Notes: generated by a model not told the origin, from the sequence alone. DNA of 64,000 bases from Bacteroidota bacterium (GCA_018266845.1 JAFDZO010000017.1:63426-127425); one strand, 5' to 3'. Counted from the first letter of the stretch, positions 16,185-25,481 are shown. Numbers and translations are program-made.

Positions 16185-16326
16185 TTAAAATGCTGTTAAA
16201 ACAATTTTTGATTTTCTCGCGTTTCGCTCCCTAAACTGTAAAATCATATATTTATCCCGCTATTCCGATTTAAATTATTAATAAACAATAGTACCGGGTT
16301 TTTACCTTTTTTAGATTAGAAAAATT

Positions 16327-16365
16327 ATCAAAATTGTATTTGTTCTCATCTAATACAATATTGAT
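16327..16365. promoter_or_regulatory. Candidate operator of the TrmB-like regulator
   Basis: ATCAAAATTGTATT (16327-16340) and AATACAATATTGAT (16352-16365) form a 14-bp inverted repeat with one mismatch and an 11-base spacer. It ends 3 bases before the TTG start of the regulator gene, so binding here would block transcription or initiation. Autoregulation is the simplest guess. Confidence 0.55.
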
Positions 16366-16368
16366 TTA

Positions 16369-17202
16369 TTGATTGACAGACTAAAATATCTTGGGTTCAC
16401 CGATTATGAAGCGAAGGTCTTTATTGCGCTTTTGAAAGGCAGCTTAATGAGCGCATCGGAAGTCGCCGACGATGCCGAGATACGCCGGACAGATGTTTAC
16501 AATATTCTGAAATCATTCGTCGAAAAAGGCTATGCTAACGAAATTGAAACCAATGCCATTTTAAAATACGAACTGATTGACCCCGATATTATTCTTGACA
16601 AACTTCAGCGAAGGATAAACGAAAGCAGACAGAAGGAACTTGAAACGCTGAAAGAAACTTTCAATGAGCTTAAGCCACTTCACAAAACGAAAGAGTCAGA
16701 GTCCATCAAGAGAGTTAACATCGAGCTTGTGCGCGGATACAATCAGCACCGGGAAGCAAAGTTCATTGAGCTTTTTAAAAATGCAAAAAGTGAAGTCCTG
16801 TTTATGGTTAAGCTTGAGCACGCTGTGCTAGGGGAGGTGGATGAAACAGCAAAGAAATTCATTGCCGGAGGTGGTGTAATAAAATCAATTTATCAGGTAA
16901 GCGAGAACTTCAGAATAAAAAAAGAAGGCAAGTGGAGCAAGGGCACAAAAGAGGACTTAATAAAATCGTGTGAAGTATTTGAAAGCTACGGCGAGATACT
17001 CCGCTTAAGTTCAGGCGCAGTGCCAAATATGACTATCTTCGACAGGGAAATCGTATTCTTAAATATCACAGATAAAACTCTGCCAAAGCACAACGAGGCA
17101 GATGTAATAATAAAAAACAAAGAGTTTGCCGAAAATATGATTGTAGTTTTTGAATCTTTATGGGAAAAAGGCAAGAACTTAAAAGAATTTACGGAGAATT
17201 AA
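16369..17202 (+). CDS. TrmB-family transcriptional regulator
   Basis: 277 residues. The N-terminal winged helix (about 1-75, YLGFTDYEAKVFIALLKG and RRTDVYNILKSFVEKGYA) is the TrmB type. A helical linker (about 85-115) leads to a C-terminal domain with a phospholipase D-like alpha/beta pattern (about 125-270), the effector-binding part of TrmB proteins. The start is a TTG at 16369: no in-frame ATG lies between it and the upstream stop at 16351, and the protein then begins exactly at the helix-turn-helix. In archaea TrmB proteins sense sugars; the ligand here is unknown. Two T9SS surface proteins follow on the same strand and may be targets. Confidence 0.82.
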   Translation: MIDRLKYLGFTDYEAKVFIALLKGSLMSASEVADDAEIRRTDVYNILKSFVEKGYANEIETNAILKYELIDPDIILDKLQRRINESRQKELETLKETFNELKPLHKTKESESIKRVNIELVRGYNQHREAKFIELFKNAKSEVLFMVKLEHAVLGEVDETAKKFIAGGGVIKSIYQVSENFRIKKEGKWSKGTKEDLIKSCEVFESYGEILRLSSGAVPNMTIFDREIVFLNITDKTLPKHNEADVIIKNKEFAENMIVVFESLWEKGKNLKEFTEN

Positions 17203-17231
17203 AAACAATTTTTTCAAGCGCAAAGAGAAAA

Positions 17232-19493
17232 ATGAAAAAATTAGTAATACTTTTTCTGTTAATAACAGGCTTTGTGTATTCACAAAATACAAATATAACA
17301 TTTATTCCGACAGGTGGAAAAACTCTTGCTGACTTGCAGTCTCCCGGTACAGCGGTACAGATTATTCAGGATAAAAATAACCCGCAAAATCTCCATGCGG
17401 TTTATATGACTTCACCTTACTCCGATTCGACAACTTTCAATCAGAGAACAGTGAAGTATTATTTCAGTTCTGACTTCGGACAAACATGGAATTTTGTGAG
17501 AGAGCTTAATCAGATAAGCAAGGCGGGTTTTCCTTCTGTTTCTGTATTAAGCAATGGAAGCGCCATTATTTCGCTTCACGGCAATGCTCCTAAAAAGTCA
17601 TATACATTTGCCGATTTATTACCCGGTCTTGGTTCATTTACCGAGTTAGGAACTTCAGATTGTTTCGGAAGAACGCCGCAAGTATTGGGTCTAAACTACA
17701 CAAGCCAGTTAACAAAATTTTACCTGATTAACTCGGCGGGTTTTTCGAGAGGGCTTTCTGTTTCCCAGCCGTCTTTTTCCCCTTGCATGGAAATCAGCGG
17801 ATTAAATCCTGACTCTTATTCTATTGCAGCAGGTTCAGACGGCAGAGTAGGTATAGCTTATATAATTGACCCTGCACAGCTTGAGGGAAACTCCGGTGAT
17901 GTTTTTTTTATGGAATCAACTGATGAAGGCGTTACATTCAGCACTCCGGTAAAACTATACGATGCAGTAATTAATACGGAAGAATCTTTTTTCGTCGGAG
18001 CTTTCAGAGGAATAAGCTTAGTTTACAGCGGCAATACACCCAATGTTGTTTTTGAAATTGCAAAGCAAACCTTAGCTTCAAGCTTTTACCCGAAAGCGCC
18101 GGGAGGTATTGTTTACTGGTCGCCAAACAATCCCGGTGCAAACCCGAATAAGTGCAAATATATAGCAAGAAACGATTCGTGCAGCAGCAGAGCATATATT
18201 CCTTTTTACCCGGCTTACGGTAATGACGTTCTTAGCTCAATTTGCAGACCTTCCATAGGAAGTTTTAGCGATACAAATTTTATGGCTGTTGTTTTTGTGT
18301 CATCAACTCAAAATATAAGAGTTAACAATTTTGACACTATTTGTTACAACGCTTTATATATGACATACTCTCATAACAAAGGAAATACATGGACAAGACC
18401 AAAGAAGATTTCACCCGATGAATTAATGGACTGGGCTTATCCGTCAGTTTCACAATACAATTTTAGTCCGGCTTTTCCGTATAAGGCTAATGTAACTGCA
18501 ACGAGGGACACGATTCCCGGAAGCTATATGAACAATAGTTCTTTCGGAAAATCAATGGCTGAACAGTATTTTTTTAAACTAAATATCGGCTCAACAGCAG
18601 ACTCAAACATTTCAACTTTTGTTTCAGGAAATGTAAGATACAGTGATGACAATCAAGTAGTAACAAACGGTGTGGTAAAAGCAATTAAATTCGATTCCCG
18701 TACCGGAGAAACACTTATAATCTCAACATCACAAATAGATGCTACCGGAAACTACATGCTTGATTTTACCGGACAACACGAAGATTATTATATTGTTGCT
18801 TATCCAAACTCAGAAAAGCAATCAGATTACATTGTTACTTATTTTCCAAGCACTTTAGAATGGGAAAATGCAACGAAAGTAAATTCAGGCGCGAATAATA
18901 CTAATATAAATGTGAGAGTGTTTAGAAAAACCAATGATGCGGGCGAAAGCTCAATTTCAGGAACAACAATTAAAAAAGAGGGAACGCAGACTTCGGTACT
19001 ACCTGATGTTTTCGTAATTTTTAAAAGAGGTAAAAGTTATGCAGGCTTTACGAAAACGGATAAAGAAGGCAAATATTTTTATGAAAATTTAGCTGAGGGT
19101 AATTATGAAATACTTACTACTAAATTGGGATTTTCTTCTATAAAGAAAAACATTTTTATCAAAAGCGGAAAAAATGATTCTGTCAATTTTTCCTTAACTC
19201 AAATTATAAAAGAGCAGACTTCCGTTACAGGCGGGTTCTATCTATACCAGAATTATCCGAATCCGTTTAATCCGGTAACAAATATTAAATTCGATGTTCC
19301 GAAAGCGTCATTTGTAACAGTGAGAATTTACAATTCACTCGGCAGGGAAATAGCCCTGTTAGTGAATGAAGCAAAACAAGCGGGAAGCTACGCCGTTGAT
19401 TTTAATGCGTCTTCCCTTTCTTCGGGAGTGTATTACTATAGATTACAAACAGAGGGATTTACCGAAACAAGAAAAATGGTTTTATTAAAGTAA
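17232..19493 (+). CDS. T9SS-exported Asp-box (BNR) protein with carboxypeptidase-regulatory-like domain
   Basis: 753 residues from the ATG at 17232, chosen over one at 17160 because it begins the signal peptide MKKLVILFLLITGFVYSQ. The first half has Asp-box motifs of sialidase-like propellers (SSDFGQTWNFV, STDEGVTFSTP, HNKGNTWTRP). Two beta-sandwich domains follow, the second reading like a carboxypeptidase regulatory repeat (GNYEILTTKLGFSS), then a sorting domain (NYPNPFNPVTNIKFDV ... KMVLLK). Catalytic sialidase residues were not recognised, so it may be a structural or binding surface protein. Its middle region is paralogous to the next gene. It starts 29 bases after the TrmB-like gene. 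Confidence 0.78.
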   Translation: MKKLVILFLLITGFVYSQNTNITFIPTGGKTLADLQSPGTAVQIIQDKNNPQNLHAVYMTSPYSDSTTFNQRTVKYYFSSDFGQTWNFVRELNQISKAGFPSVSVLSNGSAIISLHGNAPKKSYTFADLLPGLGSFTELGTSDCFGRTPQVLGLNYTSQLTKFYLINSAGFSRGLSVSQPSFSPCMEISGLNPDSYSIAAGSDGRVGIAYIIDPAQLEGNSGDVFFMESTDEGVTFSTPVKLYDAVINTEESFFVGAFRGISLVYSGNTPNVVFEIAKQTLASSFYPKAPGGIVYWSPNNPGANPNKCKYIARNDSCSSRAYIPFYPAYGNDVLSSICRPSIGSFSDTNFMAVVFVSSTQNIRVNNFDTICYNALYMTYSHNKGNTWTRPKKISPDELMDWAYPSVSQYNFSPAFPYKANVTATRDTIPGSYMNNSSFGKSMAEQYFFKLNIGSTADSNISTFVSGNVRYSDDNQVVTNGVVKAIKFDSRTGETLIISTSQIDATGNYMLDFTGQHEDYYIVAYPNSEKQSDYIVTYFPSTLEWENATKVNSGANNTNINVRVFRKTNDAGESSISGTTIKKEGTQTSVLPDVFVIFKRGKSYAGFTKTDKEGKYFYENLAEGNYEILTTKLGFSSIKKNIFIKSGKNDSVNFSLTQIIKEQTSVTGGFYLYQNYPNPFNPVTNIKFDVPKASFVTVRIYNSLGREIALLVNEAKQAGSYAVDFNASSLSSGVYYYRLQTEGFTETRKMVLLK

Positions 19494-19696
19494 AAAATTC
19501 TTTCGATCAACTTGCAGAGGCTTATGAATCATTGAAGAAATTCAAAGATAAAGAAATTTTCAAATTAGCTATGAGAAAATTTATAAGCCTCTGCATTTAT
19601 AAAAAAGTTCTGAAATACACTGCTCCGGCGCAAGAGAAAACCGAATAAATTATTCGGTGAGGTTTCCGGAGAAAAAATAAAAACAAATACCCTGCT
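19494..19696. other. Intergenic region with nested inverted repeats
   Basis: Holds a perfect 13-bp inverted repeat, TGCAGAGGCTTAT (19513-19525) with ATAAGCCTCTGCA (19583-19595), then CTCCGG (19623-19628) with CCGGAG (19666-19671) enclosing the palindrome CCGAATAA-a-TTATTCGG. One plus-strand frame stays open through most of it but has no start codon. It could form a processed leader or terminator for the flanking T9SS genes. Confidence 0.4.
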
Positions 19697-21250
19697 ATGA
19701 GAAAAGTTATTTTTCTTATTTCGTTCATTTCGCTGGTAAGCGGGTGCATCTTCTTATCGGGATGGAAAAGTTTAAGCTCCGGGGCAGGAGCAATAATTCC
19801 CGTAAGCGACGGGACGGACAGAGTAGATACAAATGCAATAAAATATTTTCCTCTGCAAACCGGAAACAGCTGGACGTACAAAGTAATCAGCAGCGCCGGC
19901 GATACAAGTTTTACGAAAATAATCGTTCTTTCAGATACCGTTATAAACGGAACCGCTTATTGCAAACTAAGCTCGCAGCTTCCATTTCTTCCGGGAAAGC
20001 TTGTTACACTGGATTCCATTACAGGCAATATTTTTTCGTATTCGGAAAATCCCGAATGTCCGTTCAGAAATCAGGAAACTCTGCTGGACTCTTTATCCGC
20101 CGGTAATGGAGACAAAATATATAAATGCTCGGGGTCATTACAATACGGACAATGTCTGGATACTTTGAGCGAATTTATCTTCGGTGTAAAAAGAGAAACG
20201 AAGATGATGCTTTCGCCTGCTATGCCGCAGCTAAAACTAATGAACAGATTTGCGGAAGGAGTAGGCATTACATACGCATCAAAGTCAGAGGGCAACATCT
20301 CAACTATTTGTAATCTGACGGGCTGCCTCATTAATGGTGTGGTAACAGGAGATACAAGCACATTAGTTAATATTTCAGGTAAAGTTGTTTACTCTGACAA
20401 CCATCTTCCTGCTGTAAACGGATACGTAAAGGCTCTTAGGCTGAACAGAACATCGGGAGAAATAATAGTTATTGATTCCGCGCAAATAAATTCAGACGGT
20501 ATTTATTCCCTGTTCAGCATACCGACTGATAACTGTTACATTGTGGCATATCCGAACTCAGAAGAGGTCAGCGATTTCGTAGCTACATATTATCCATCAA
20601 CAGTTGACTGGCAGACAGCAGAAAAAGTTACTGTGAATACAAGCTCAAACAATATGATGATATCAGTTTATAGAAAATCCGTGCAGCAAAACGGGTATAG
20701 CATTTCAGGAAAAGTTTATCCGGCACAAAACAATTTCAACGGATTAAAGGATGCGAATATTTACATTAAGCAGGGAAATGTTTACAGGGCATTTTGCAAA
20801 TCAGGCGTGAACGGACTCTATTCCGCTAATCATCTTCTGCCCGGAACATACACGATGGTTGTGAACCGAATCGGCTATTTTGACTTTACTCAGAATATTA
20901 CAATCAGCGGAGGAAATCTGGAAAATATTAACTTCTTTCTTATATCAACTTTTATTAAAGAAGTTAGCGGATACTCAAATCAGCCGAAAAATTTCAAGCT
21001 CGCGCAGAATTTTCCGAATCCGTTTAATCCTGAAACAATTATTAGATTTGAAGTACCGAAACCGGCTTTCGTCTCCCTTAAAGTTTATAACTCCCTGGGA
21101 AAAGAAATAAGCGAATTGGTAAACGAAATGAAACAGCAGGGAATTTATGAAGTAGATTTTAGCTCAAAAAATCTTTCGTCCGGGGTATATTTTTACACTT
21201 TGAGTTCGGAAGATTATATAGAAACAAAAAGAATGGTAATTATAAGATAA
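19697..21250 (+). CDS. T9SS-exported protein with carboxypeptidase-regulatory-like domains
   Basis: 517 residues. The N-terminal signal contains SLVSGC, so lipidation is possible although the protein also has a sorting domain (NFPNPFNPETIIRFEV ... MVIIR). A first domain (about 45-220) begins YFPLQTGNSWTYKV, a pattern common in uncharacterised surface proteins. Residues about 225-420 match the middle of the preceding gene almost domain for domain (VYSD..AVNGYVKALRL, YIVAYPNSEEVSDFVATYYPST). The two genes are therefore tandem paralogues with different N-terminal heads. Function unknown; location at the surface is inferred. Confidence 0.75.
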   Translation: MRKVIFLISFISLVSGCIFLSGWKSLSSGAGAIIPVSDGTDRVDTNAIKYFPLQTGNSWTYKVISSAGDTSFTKIIVLSDTVINGTAYCKLSSQLPFLPGKLVTLDSITGNIFSYSENPECPFRNQETLLDSLSAGNGDKIYKCSGSLQYGQCLDTLSEFIFGVKRETKMMLSPAMPQLKLMNRFAEGVGITYASKSEGNISTICNLTGCLINGVVTGDTSTLVNISGKVVYSDNHLPAVNGYVKALRLNRTSGEIIVIDSAQINSDGIYSLFSIPTDNCYIVAYPNSEEVSDFVATYYPSTVDWQTAEKVTVNTSSNNMMISVYRKSVQQNGYSISGKVYPAQNNFNGLKDANIYIKQGNVYRAFCKSGVNGLYSANHLLPGTYTMVVNRIGYFDFTQNITISGGNLENINFFLISTFIKEVSGYSNQPKNFKLAQNFPNPFNPETIIRFEVPKPAFVSLKVYNSLGKEISELVNEMKQQGIYEVDFSSKNLSSGVYFYTLSSEDYIETKRMVIIR

Positions 21251-21266
21251 GAGTCTCTCTTGCGCT

Positions 21267-21313
21267 GCGGGCTTTATGCCGACTTGCTTTGGAAGTATAA
21301 AGCCCGCTTTTTT
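21267..21313 (+). terminator. Rho-independent terminator after the T9SS pair
   Basis: Stem GCGGGCTTTAT (21267-21277) / ATAAAGCCCGC (21297-21307) followed by TTTTTT. Perfect 11-bp stem. Confidence 0.85.
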
Positions 21314-21338
21314 AAAAAGTTTTTTCTCTAATGCCTCA

Positions 21339-21376
21339 GGGCTTTGTTCAAATTTCGCCAGGTTTGAATAAAGCCC
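21339..21376 (-). terminator. Hairpin at the convergent end with the fcl operon
   Basis: GGGCTTTGTTCAAA (21339-21352) pairs with TTTGAATAAAGCCC (21363-21376) with one internal mismatch. It lies 27 bases past the fcl stop codon on the minus strand and probably ends that transcript. Confidence 0.65.
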
Positions 21377-21402
21377 ACCCTCCTAAAATAAAAAAAATAA
21401 TT

Positions 21403-22341
21403 TTAACTTACATCAAAATTAAAATCTTCTTTCAAGACTGTTTTTAAACCTTCTTCAAAACCTCTTGGATTGTATTCCGGCATTATAGATTTCAGCTTTG
21501 CTATATCGGTTCTTTTTTCAAAAGTGCCATCCGGCTTGGAAGCATCCCATGAAATTTCCCCATCATAATTAAAAACTCTCTCGGCAATATCAATATATTC
21601 TTTTATTGAGTGGTCATAGCCCGTTCCGATATTTACAATTTCGGGAGAGTCATAATTCTGTATAAGATAAATGCAGGCATCTGCGCAGTCATCTGCATAG
21701 AGCGCTTCGCGGCGCGGCTTGCCGCTTCCCCAGAATTGCAGGGGAGTGCCGTTCTTTTTTGCATTCACAAATTTTACAATCATAGCAGCGATGAAGTGGC
21801 TGCTTTCCAAATCGTAGTTATCTTTTATTCCATACAAATTAGTCGGCATTGCGGAAATAGCATTTATGCCATACTGCATTCTATAAAGCTGGCATGCAAC
21901 AATTCCCATTCCCTTTGCAACAGCGTAGCCTTTGTTTGTATCTTCCAGCGGACCAGTCATAAATCTGTTTTCGTTAATCGGCTGCGGGTTTTCCTTAGGA
22001 TAAATACATGTAGAGCCGGTGTATAAAATTTTTGTTTTCGGTGAATAATTTTTAATTGCTTCAAGCACGTTCAAAATCATCATCGAGTTTTGGTAGAGAA
22101 AATCTGCCTGACGCTTATTGTTAGCCTGAATTCCTCCTACAAGTCCCGCCACCAGAAAAACATAATCCGGCTTGTAAACATCAATATAGCTGTCAACTTT
22201 TTCTTTTGAGAGTAAATCAAATCCTTCCTTACGAGAAGGAGCGTTTACATTTTCAAATCCTTTTTTGTTAAACTGCCTTACAATCGCAGAGCCGAGCATA
22301 CCCGTTCCGCCGAAGACAGTTATTTTTGAATCTTTATTCAT
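21403..22341 (-). CDS. fcl: GDP-L-fucose synthase
   Basis: 312 residues of the extended SDR superfamily. The N-terminal nucleotide-binding motif is GGTGMLG (about 10-16). GSTCIYP and the catalytic Tyr-x3-Lys in GYAVAKGMG follow, and the substrate-loop feature FWGSGKPRREALYADD is characteristic of GDP-fucose synthases. It converts GDP-4-keto-6-deoxymannose to GDP-L-fucose for surface polysaccharide. The GDP-mannose dehydratase partner (gmd) is not in the window. It ends the minus-strand run of brnT-brnA, with 2 bases between it and brnA. Confidence 0.9.
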   Translation of the reverse strand: MNKDSKITVFGGTGMLGSAIVRQFNKKGFENVNAPSRKEGFDLLSKEKVDSYIDVYKPDYVFLVAGLVGGIQANNKRQADFLYQNSMMILNVLEAIKNYSPKTKILYTGSTCIYPKENPQPINENRFMTGPLEDTNKGYAVAKGMGIVACQLYRMQYGINAISAMPTNLYGIKDNYDLESSHFIAAMIVKFVNAKKNGTPLQFWGSGKPRREALYADDCADACIYLIQNYDSPEIVNIGTGYDHSIKEYIDIAERVFNYDGEISWDASKPDGTFEKRTDIAKLKSIMPEYNPRGFEEGLKTVLKEDFNFDVS

Positions 22342-22343
22342 TA

Positions 22344-22628
22344 TTAATTTTTTCTTAATTCTTTATCTATTCTTTCCTGAAGATAATATTTTATTAAAGA
22401 CTGGTATGGCATATCTCTTTTATTTGCTTCAGCTTTTATTCTATCCAAAAGAGATTTAGTCATTCTTAACGAGATTGTTTCAGTGGACATTTTTAGATTG
22501 GGAAATTCTACAATTTTTCCATCATTTTTCCAATCAACATAATCAGTCGTATCATGAGTAGCCCAAAACTCTCTTTCTTCATCTTCGTTTTTGAATTTTG
22601 GTATTTGCTTAAATTTCTTTTTCGACAT
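22344..22628 (-). CDS. brnA: BrnA-type antitoxin
   Basis: 94 residues. The N-terminal half has the BrnA signature EREFWATHDTTDYVDW. The C-terminal half is a ribbon-helix-helix-like DNA-binding segment (ISLRMTKSLLDRIKAEANKRDMPYQSLIKYYL). It overlaps the end of the toxin gene by 20 bases, the toxin-first order usual for BrnTA. It should neutralise BrnT and repress the operon, probably at the palindrome 22912-22932. Confidence 0.88.
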   Translation of the reverse strand: MSKKKFKQIPKFKNEDEEREFWATHDTTDYVDWKNDGKIVEFPNLKMSTETISLRMTKSLLDRIKAEANKRDMPYQSLIKYYLQERIDKELRKN

Positions 22629-22908
22629 ACAGCACTCTCTCCTTTTTTGACATATCTCTGGCAGAGATTATTCTAATTTTTTTTAATCTTAATGTAAATG
22701 AAACTGATAATTTTCTTTCGTCATTTGTTTTTCCCAAAGCTAAATACCTGTCTTCATTTTCTGAATGAAATTTATCCTCGAAAATAATTAATGGCTTATT
22801 ATTGAAAATTTCTTCAGATTCTGTATTAGAAACCCGGTGTTTTAAAAAGTTTTTTAGCGAATTGCCTGCATTCCAATCAAAACCGGTTATCTCTTCTAAG
22901 TTAATCAT
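22609..22908 (-). CDS. brnT: BrnT-type ribonuclease toxin
   Basis: 99 residues matching the BrnT pattern: FDWNAGNSLKNFLKHRVS near the N-terminus, FHSENEDRYLALGKT in the middle, and the RIISARDMSKKERVLY ending. BrnT is a RelE-fold endoribonuclease that inhibits translation under stress. It is first in a two-gene operon with brnA. A 21-bp palindrome lies 3 bases upstream of its ATG. Confidence 0.88.
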   Translation of the reverse strand: MINLEEITGFDWNAGNSLKNFLKHRVSNTESEEIFNNKPLIIFEDKFHSENEDRYLALGKTNDERKLSVSFTLRLKKIRIISARDMSKKERVLYVEKEI

Positions 22909-22911
22909 TTA

Positions 22912-22932
22912 TGTATATTTTTAAAATATACA
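22912..22932. promoter_or_regulatory. Palindromic candidate operator of brnTA
   Basis: Arms TGTATATTTT and AAAATATACA flank a single central T, perfect over 10 bp, ending 3 bases before the brnT start codon. It overlaps nothing but the 3' spacer of the preceding gene. The position suits autorepression by BrnA. Confidence 0.6.
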
Positions 22933-22934
22933 AA

Positions 22935-25481
22935 TTATTCACCTTCTTTTTTCTTCCTAAATGTCCCGACCAATCCTACAACAAGTATAAGCCCTACAAC
23001 AATATTAGAAATTAAAGTAATGCTCTTACCTTTGTAATATGTTTCAGGCTGGAATTTTATTTCCACTTTATGTTTTCCTGCCGGAACAACAATCGAACGG
23101 AAGAGATAATCAGTTTTGTATATCTCCGTCTCCTGTCCGTCAATATATGCCTTCCATCCTGCCGGATAATAAATATCACTCATAAACATTAAATTATTTC
23201 CTGTTGCATTTACATCGTACTCGTATGATTCAATGGTCGCCTTTACTAATTTTATTGAAGCTGTAGAGTCAGGCTTATCAATTTTTTTATTAATGTCTTT
23301 TTCAAAAAACGCAGTCTGTCTCGGATTAAAATTCATAGCTTTAATATTGTTCAATATAGTCAGTGGCTGCTCTACCTTATACTCATTCACAAAAAATGCT
23401 CTCGGCAGAAACAATTTGTTTTCAGAAACGGTTTTTCCGCCTTTCATTACAGGTACAAATGAAGTATCTGCTGCCGGATCCTTCGGGTCGGTGAGCACAA
23501 ACTTTACATTTGCCAGCCCAAGCAAAAGCGGATTTCCTCCGCCAACTACATCAATCGCATCCTGATAAATTCTCATCTTTGCTCCCTGATAACCGTTAAT
23601 CGCCTGCAGTCTGTAGAATGCGTAATTGTTTGTGGTTGTCAGTTCTCCCTGCCTTAACTCGGCAATTCTATATTGATAGGTATCGGGGTTTTGCTTTAAA
23701 ATGTAGCTTGTGTAATCTGTTTCTCTAAAGGCGCTTTCAGTATCCGATTTATTATCCCAATGAACAGTTTTATTATTCACGTTCCACAAATCAAACATAC
23801 CTATTAAAATAACGCTGAACATAAACAGCTTGTAGTTTATCATTCGTTTTGAGTATAACAATCCCAATCCCATTACAAGCAAAATTAAAAACGAATGAAG
23901 CTGAAGGTCGCTGGTAATATTACCGTAGGCAATTTCCGCCATCTGCCCAAGCTGCTGGCTTATCTGCTGCTGGGTTGCGCCCATCTTTTTATATTCCTGC
24001 GCCTTTGGTCCGTTCATAACTGAATTTCTATAGCTGTCTTTAAAGCCGATGACTGAAATAATAAAAATGAGTCCGGCTATTCCCATAGTAACATAAGAAA
24101 CTTTCTTAAATTTCTCCGAGTCTGCCAGGCTTCTGACTGAACCGGCTATTGAGTATAATCCGAACCCTGCAAGTATAGCAAGACCGGCATCCATAAAGTT
24201 ATGAATCATTACAGGAGCGCGGAAACTACTGAAGAACGGAAAATTGTAATAAAATATATCAAACAAAAATCCGCCGTTTCTACCGAAAGATAAGAGCAAA
24301 AATACAAATACAATTAATGTTAAAGCCTGAACATAGACATTCCGCCTGAAATTATAAAAAATACCTATCAAGGAAAGCACGAGCACAATTACACCAAAGT
24401 AAACCGGCGCTGTTGTAAACGGCATCTGCCCCCAGTACAAATTTGCTCTTTGACCCTGATACTCTACATCTCCGAAGCCGAAGTAATACGGAGCATAAAA
24501 AGTAAGAACTTCACCCGGACTGAATGACCATCTTGTTGCGTATTCATAATCTAGCGGCTGCGCATCTTTTACTGCCGGATTATTTTGCGCCTGTATTGAA
24601 GGCACTCCGCGCATTGAATATTTATTATATTCTTTCACCGACATAATTACATCTGCATTCATCGCAACTGAAACTCCTGCTCCAAGAATAACGAATACCC
24701 CTGCCATCAAGGCGCTTCTGAAATTTTCTTTTCTTAACAGTTTTGCTATAAACACGTAAAGAACATAAATACCGATGAAAAGGTATGAATAAAATATCAT
24801 CTGCATGTGGTTCGAGGTAAGCTGAATGTGAAACATAATTGTCAGCAAAGCAACATCGAGAATCTTCTGGAAAATATTTTTATAGTTATAATCAATGAGT
24901 CTTTCTATCACAAGAAGTATCAGAGGGAAAAGCATAATCGCAAATACTTTCGTATTATGCCCTGTAACCATTCTTTGAATTAAATCAGTCGCAAATACAG
25001 CCATTAAAGACGTAAACAAAGCGACTAACCTGTTCCTGAATTTATAATTTGTATAGAGGTAAAATCCGATTCCAAAAATGAAATAATATAGTACAATAGA
25101 AAAGATTGGATTGGATTCAGGACTTGCAAAAAGATTAAGTATTGTTCCGAAGCCGTGCCCGAACAAATCATAGACTCTCGGTGAGAATCCGATTAGTCCC
25201 GCAAAGTTAGGCATTCCGAGAAAAATGTAAGGAGTCCAGAGCGCGAAAATCCCGTCTTTCTTTGCATCATCAAAAAATGTTTTGAAACTGTCAAATGCGA
25301 TATGGTCGCCGGAGGCGAAAACTTTTCCTCCGAAAATACCCTCGCGGAAAAAAATCAATAACGCGAGAATTATAACGCCAATATAAATATAGTTATCCCA
25401 TTTTCCGAAATTCAATTCGCTGTCTTTCAGCTCGGAAAATTGTTTAGATTTAGCAGAAACCTGCGTCTTTGTTTTAGACAT
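22935..25481 (-). CDS. YfhO family polytopic membrane protein
   Basis: 848 residues with about a dozen transmembrane helices followed by a periplasmic C-terminal beta-rich domain (about 560-815) and a final helix. The N-terminal region SGDHIAFDSFKTFF and the later PFFSSFRAPVMIHNF are typical of YfhO/GT-C-like proteins. The C-terminal YPAGWKAYIDGQETEIYKTDYLFRSIVVPAGKHKVEIKF block is a hallmark of this family. In Firmicutes YfhO is implicated in glycosylating lipoteichoic acid; in Bacteroidota the acceptor is unknown. Neighbouring sugar genes support an envelope glycan role. Confidence 0.82.
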   Translation of the reverse strand: MSKTKTQVSAKSKQFSELKDSELNFGKWDNYIYIGVIILALLIFFREGIFGGKVFASGDHIAFDSFKTFFDDAKKDGIFALWTPYIFLGMPNFAGLIGFSPRVYDLFGHGFGTILNLFASPESNPIFSIVLYYFIFGIGFYLYTNYKFRNRLVALFTSLMAVFATDLIQRMVTGHNTKVFAIMLFPLILLVIERLIDYNYKNIFQKILDVALLTIMFHIQLTSNHMQMIFYSYLFIGIYVLYVFIAKLLRKENFRSALMAGVFVILGAGVSVAMNADVIMSVKEYNKYSMRGVPSIQAQNNPAVKDAQPLDYEYATRWSFSPGEVLTFYAPYYFGFGDVEYQGQRANLYWGQMPFTTAPVYFGVIVLVLSLIGIFYNFRRNVYVQALTLIVFVFLLLSFGRNGGFLFDIFYYNFPFFSSFRAPVMIHNFMDAGLAILAGFGLYSIAGSVRSLADSEKFKKVSYVTMGIAGLIFIISVIGFKDSYRNSVMNGPKAQEYKKMGATQQQISQQLGQMAEIAYGNITSDLQLHSFLILLVMGLGLLYSKRMINYKLFMFSVILIGMFDLWNVNNKTVHWDNKSDTESAFRETDYTSYILKQNPDTYQYRIAELRQGELTTTNNYAFYRLQAINGYQGAKMRIYQDAIDVVGGGNPLLLGLANVKFVLTDPKDPAADTSFVPVMKGGKTVSENKLFLPRAFFVNEYKVEQPLTILNNIKAMNFNPRQTAFFEKDINKKIDKPDSTASIKLVKATIESYEYDVNATGNNLMFMSDIYYPAGWKAYIDGQETEIYKTDYLFRSIVVPAGKHKVEIKFQPETYYKGKSITLISNIVVGLILVVGLVGTFRKKKEGE

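Noticed and set aside
19494-19650. Coding sequence of about 50 codons in the open frame of this spacer
   Set aside because: No start codon and no upstream signal; the frame overlaps the previous gene's end and an inverted repeat.
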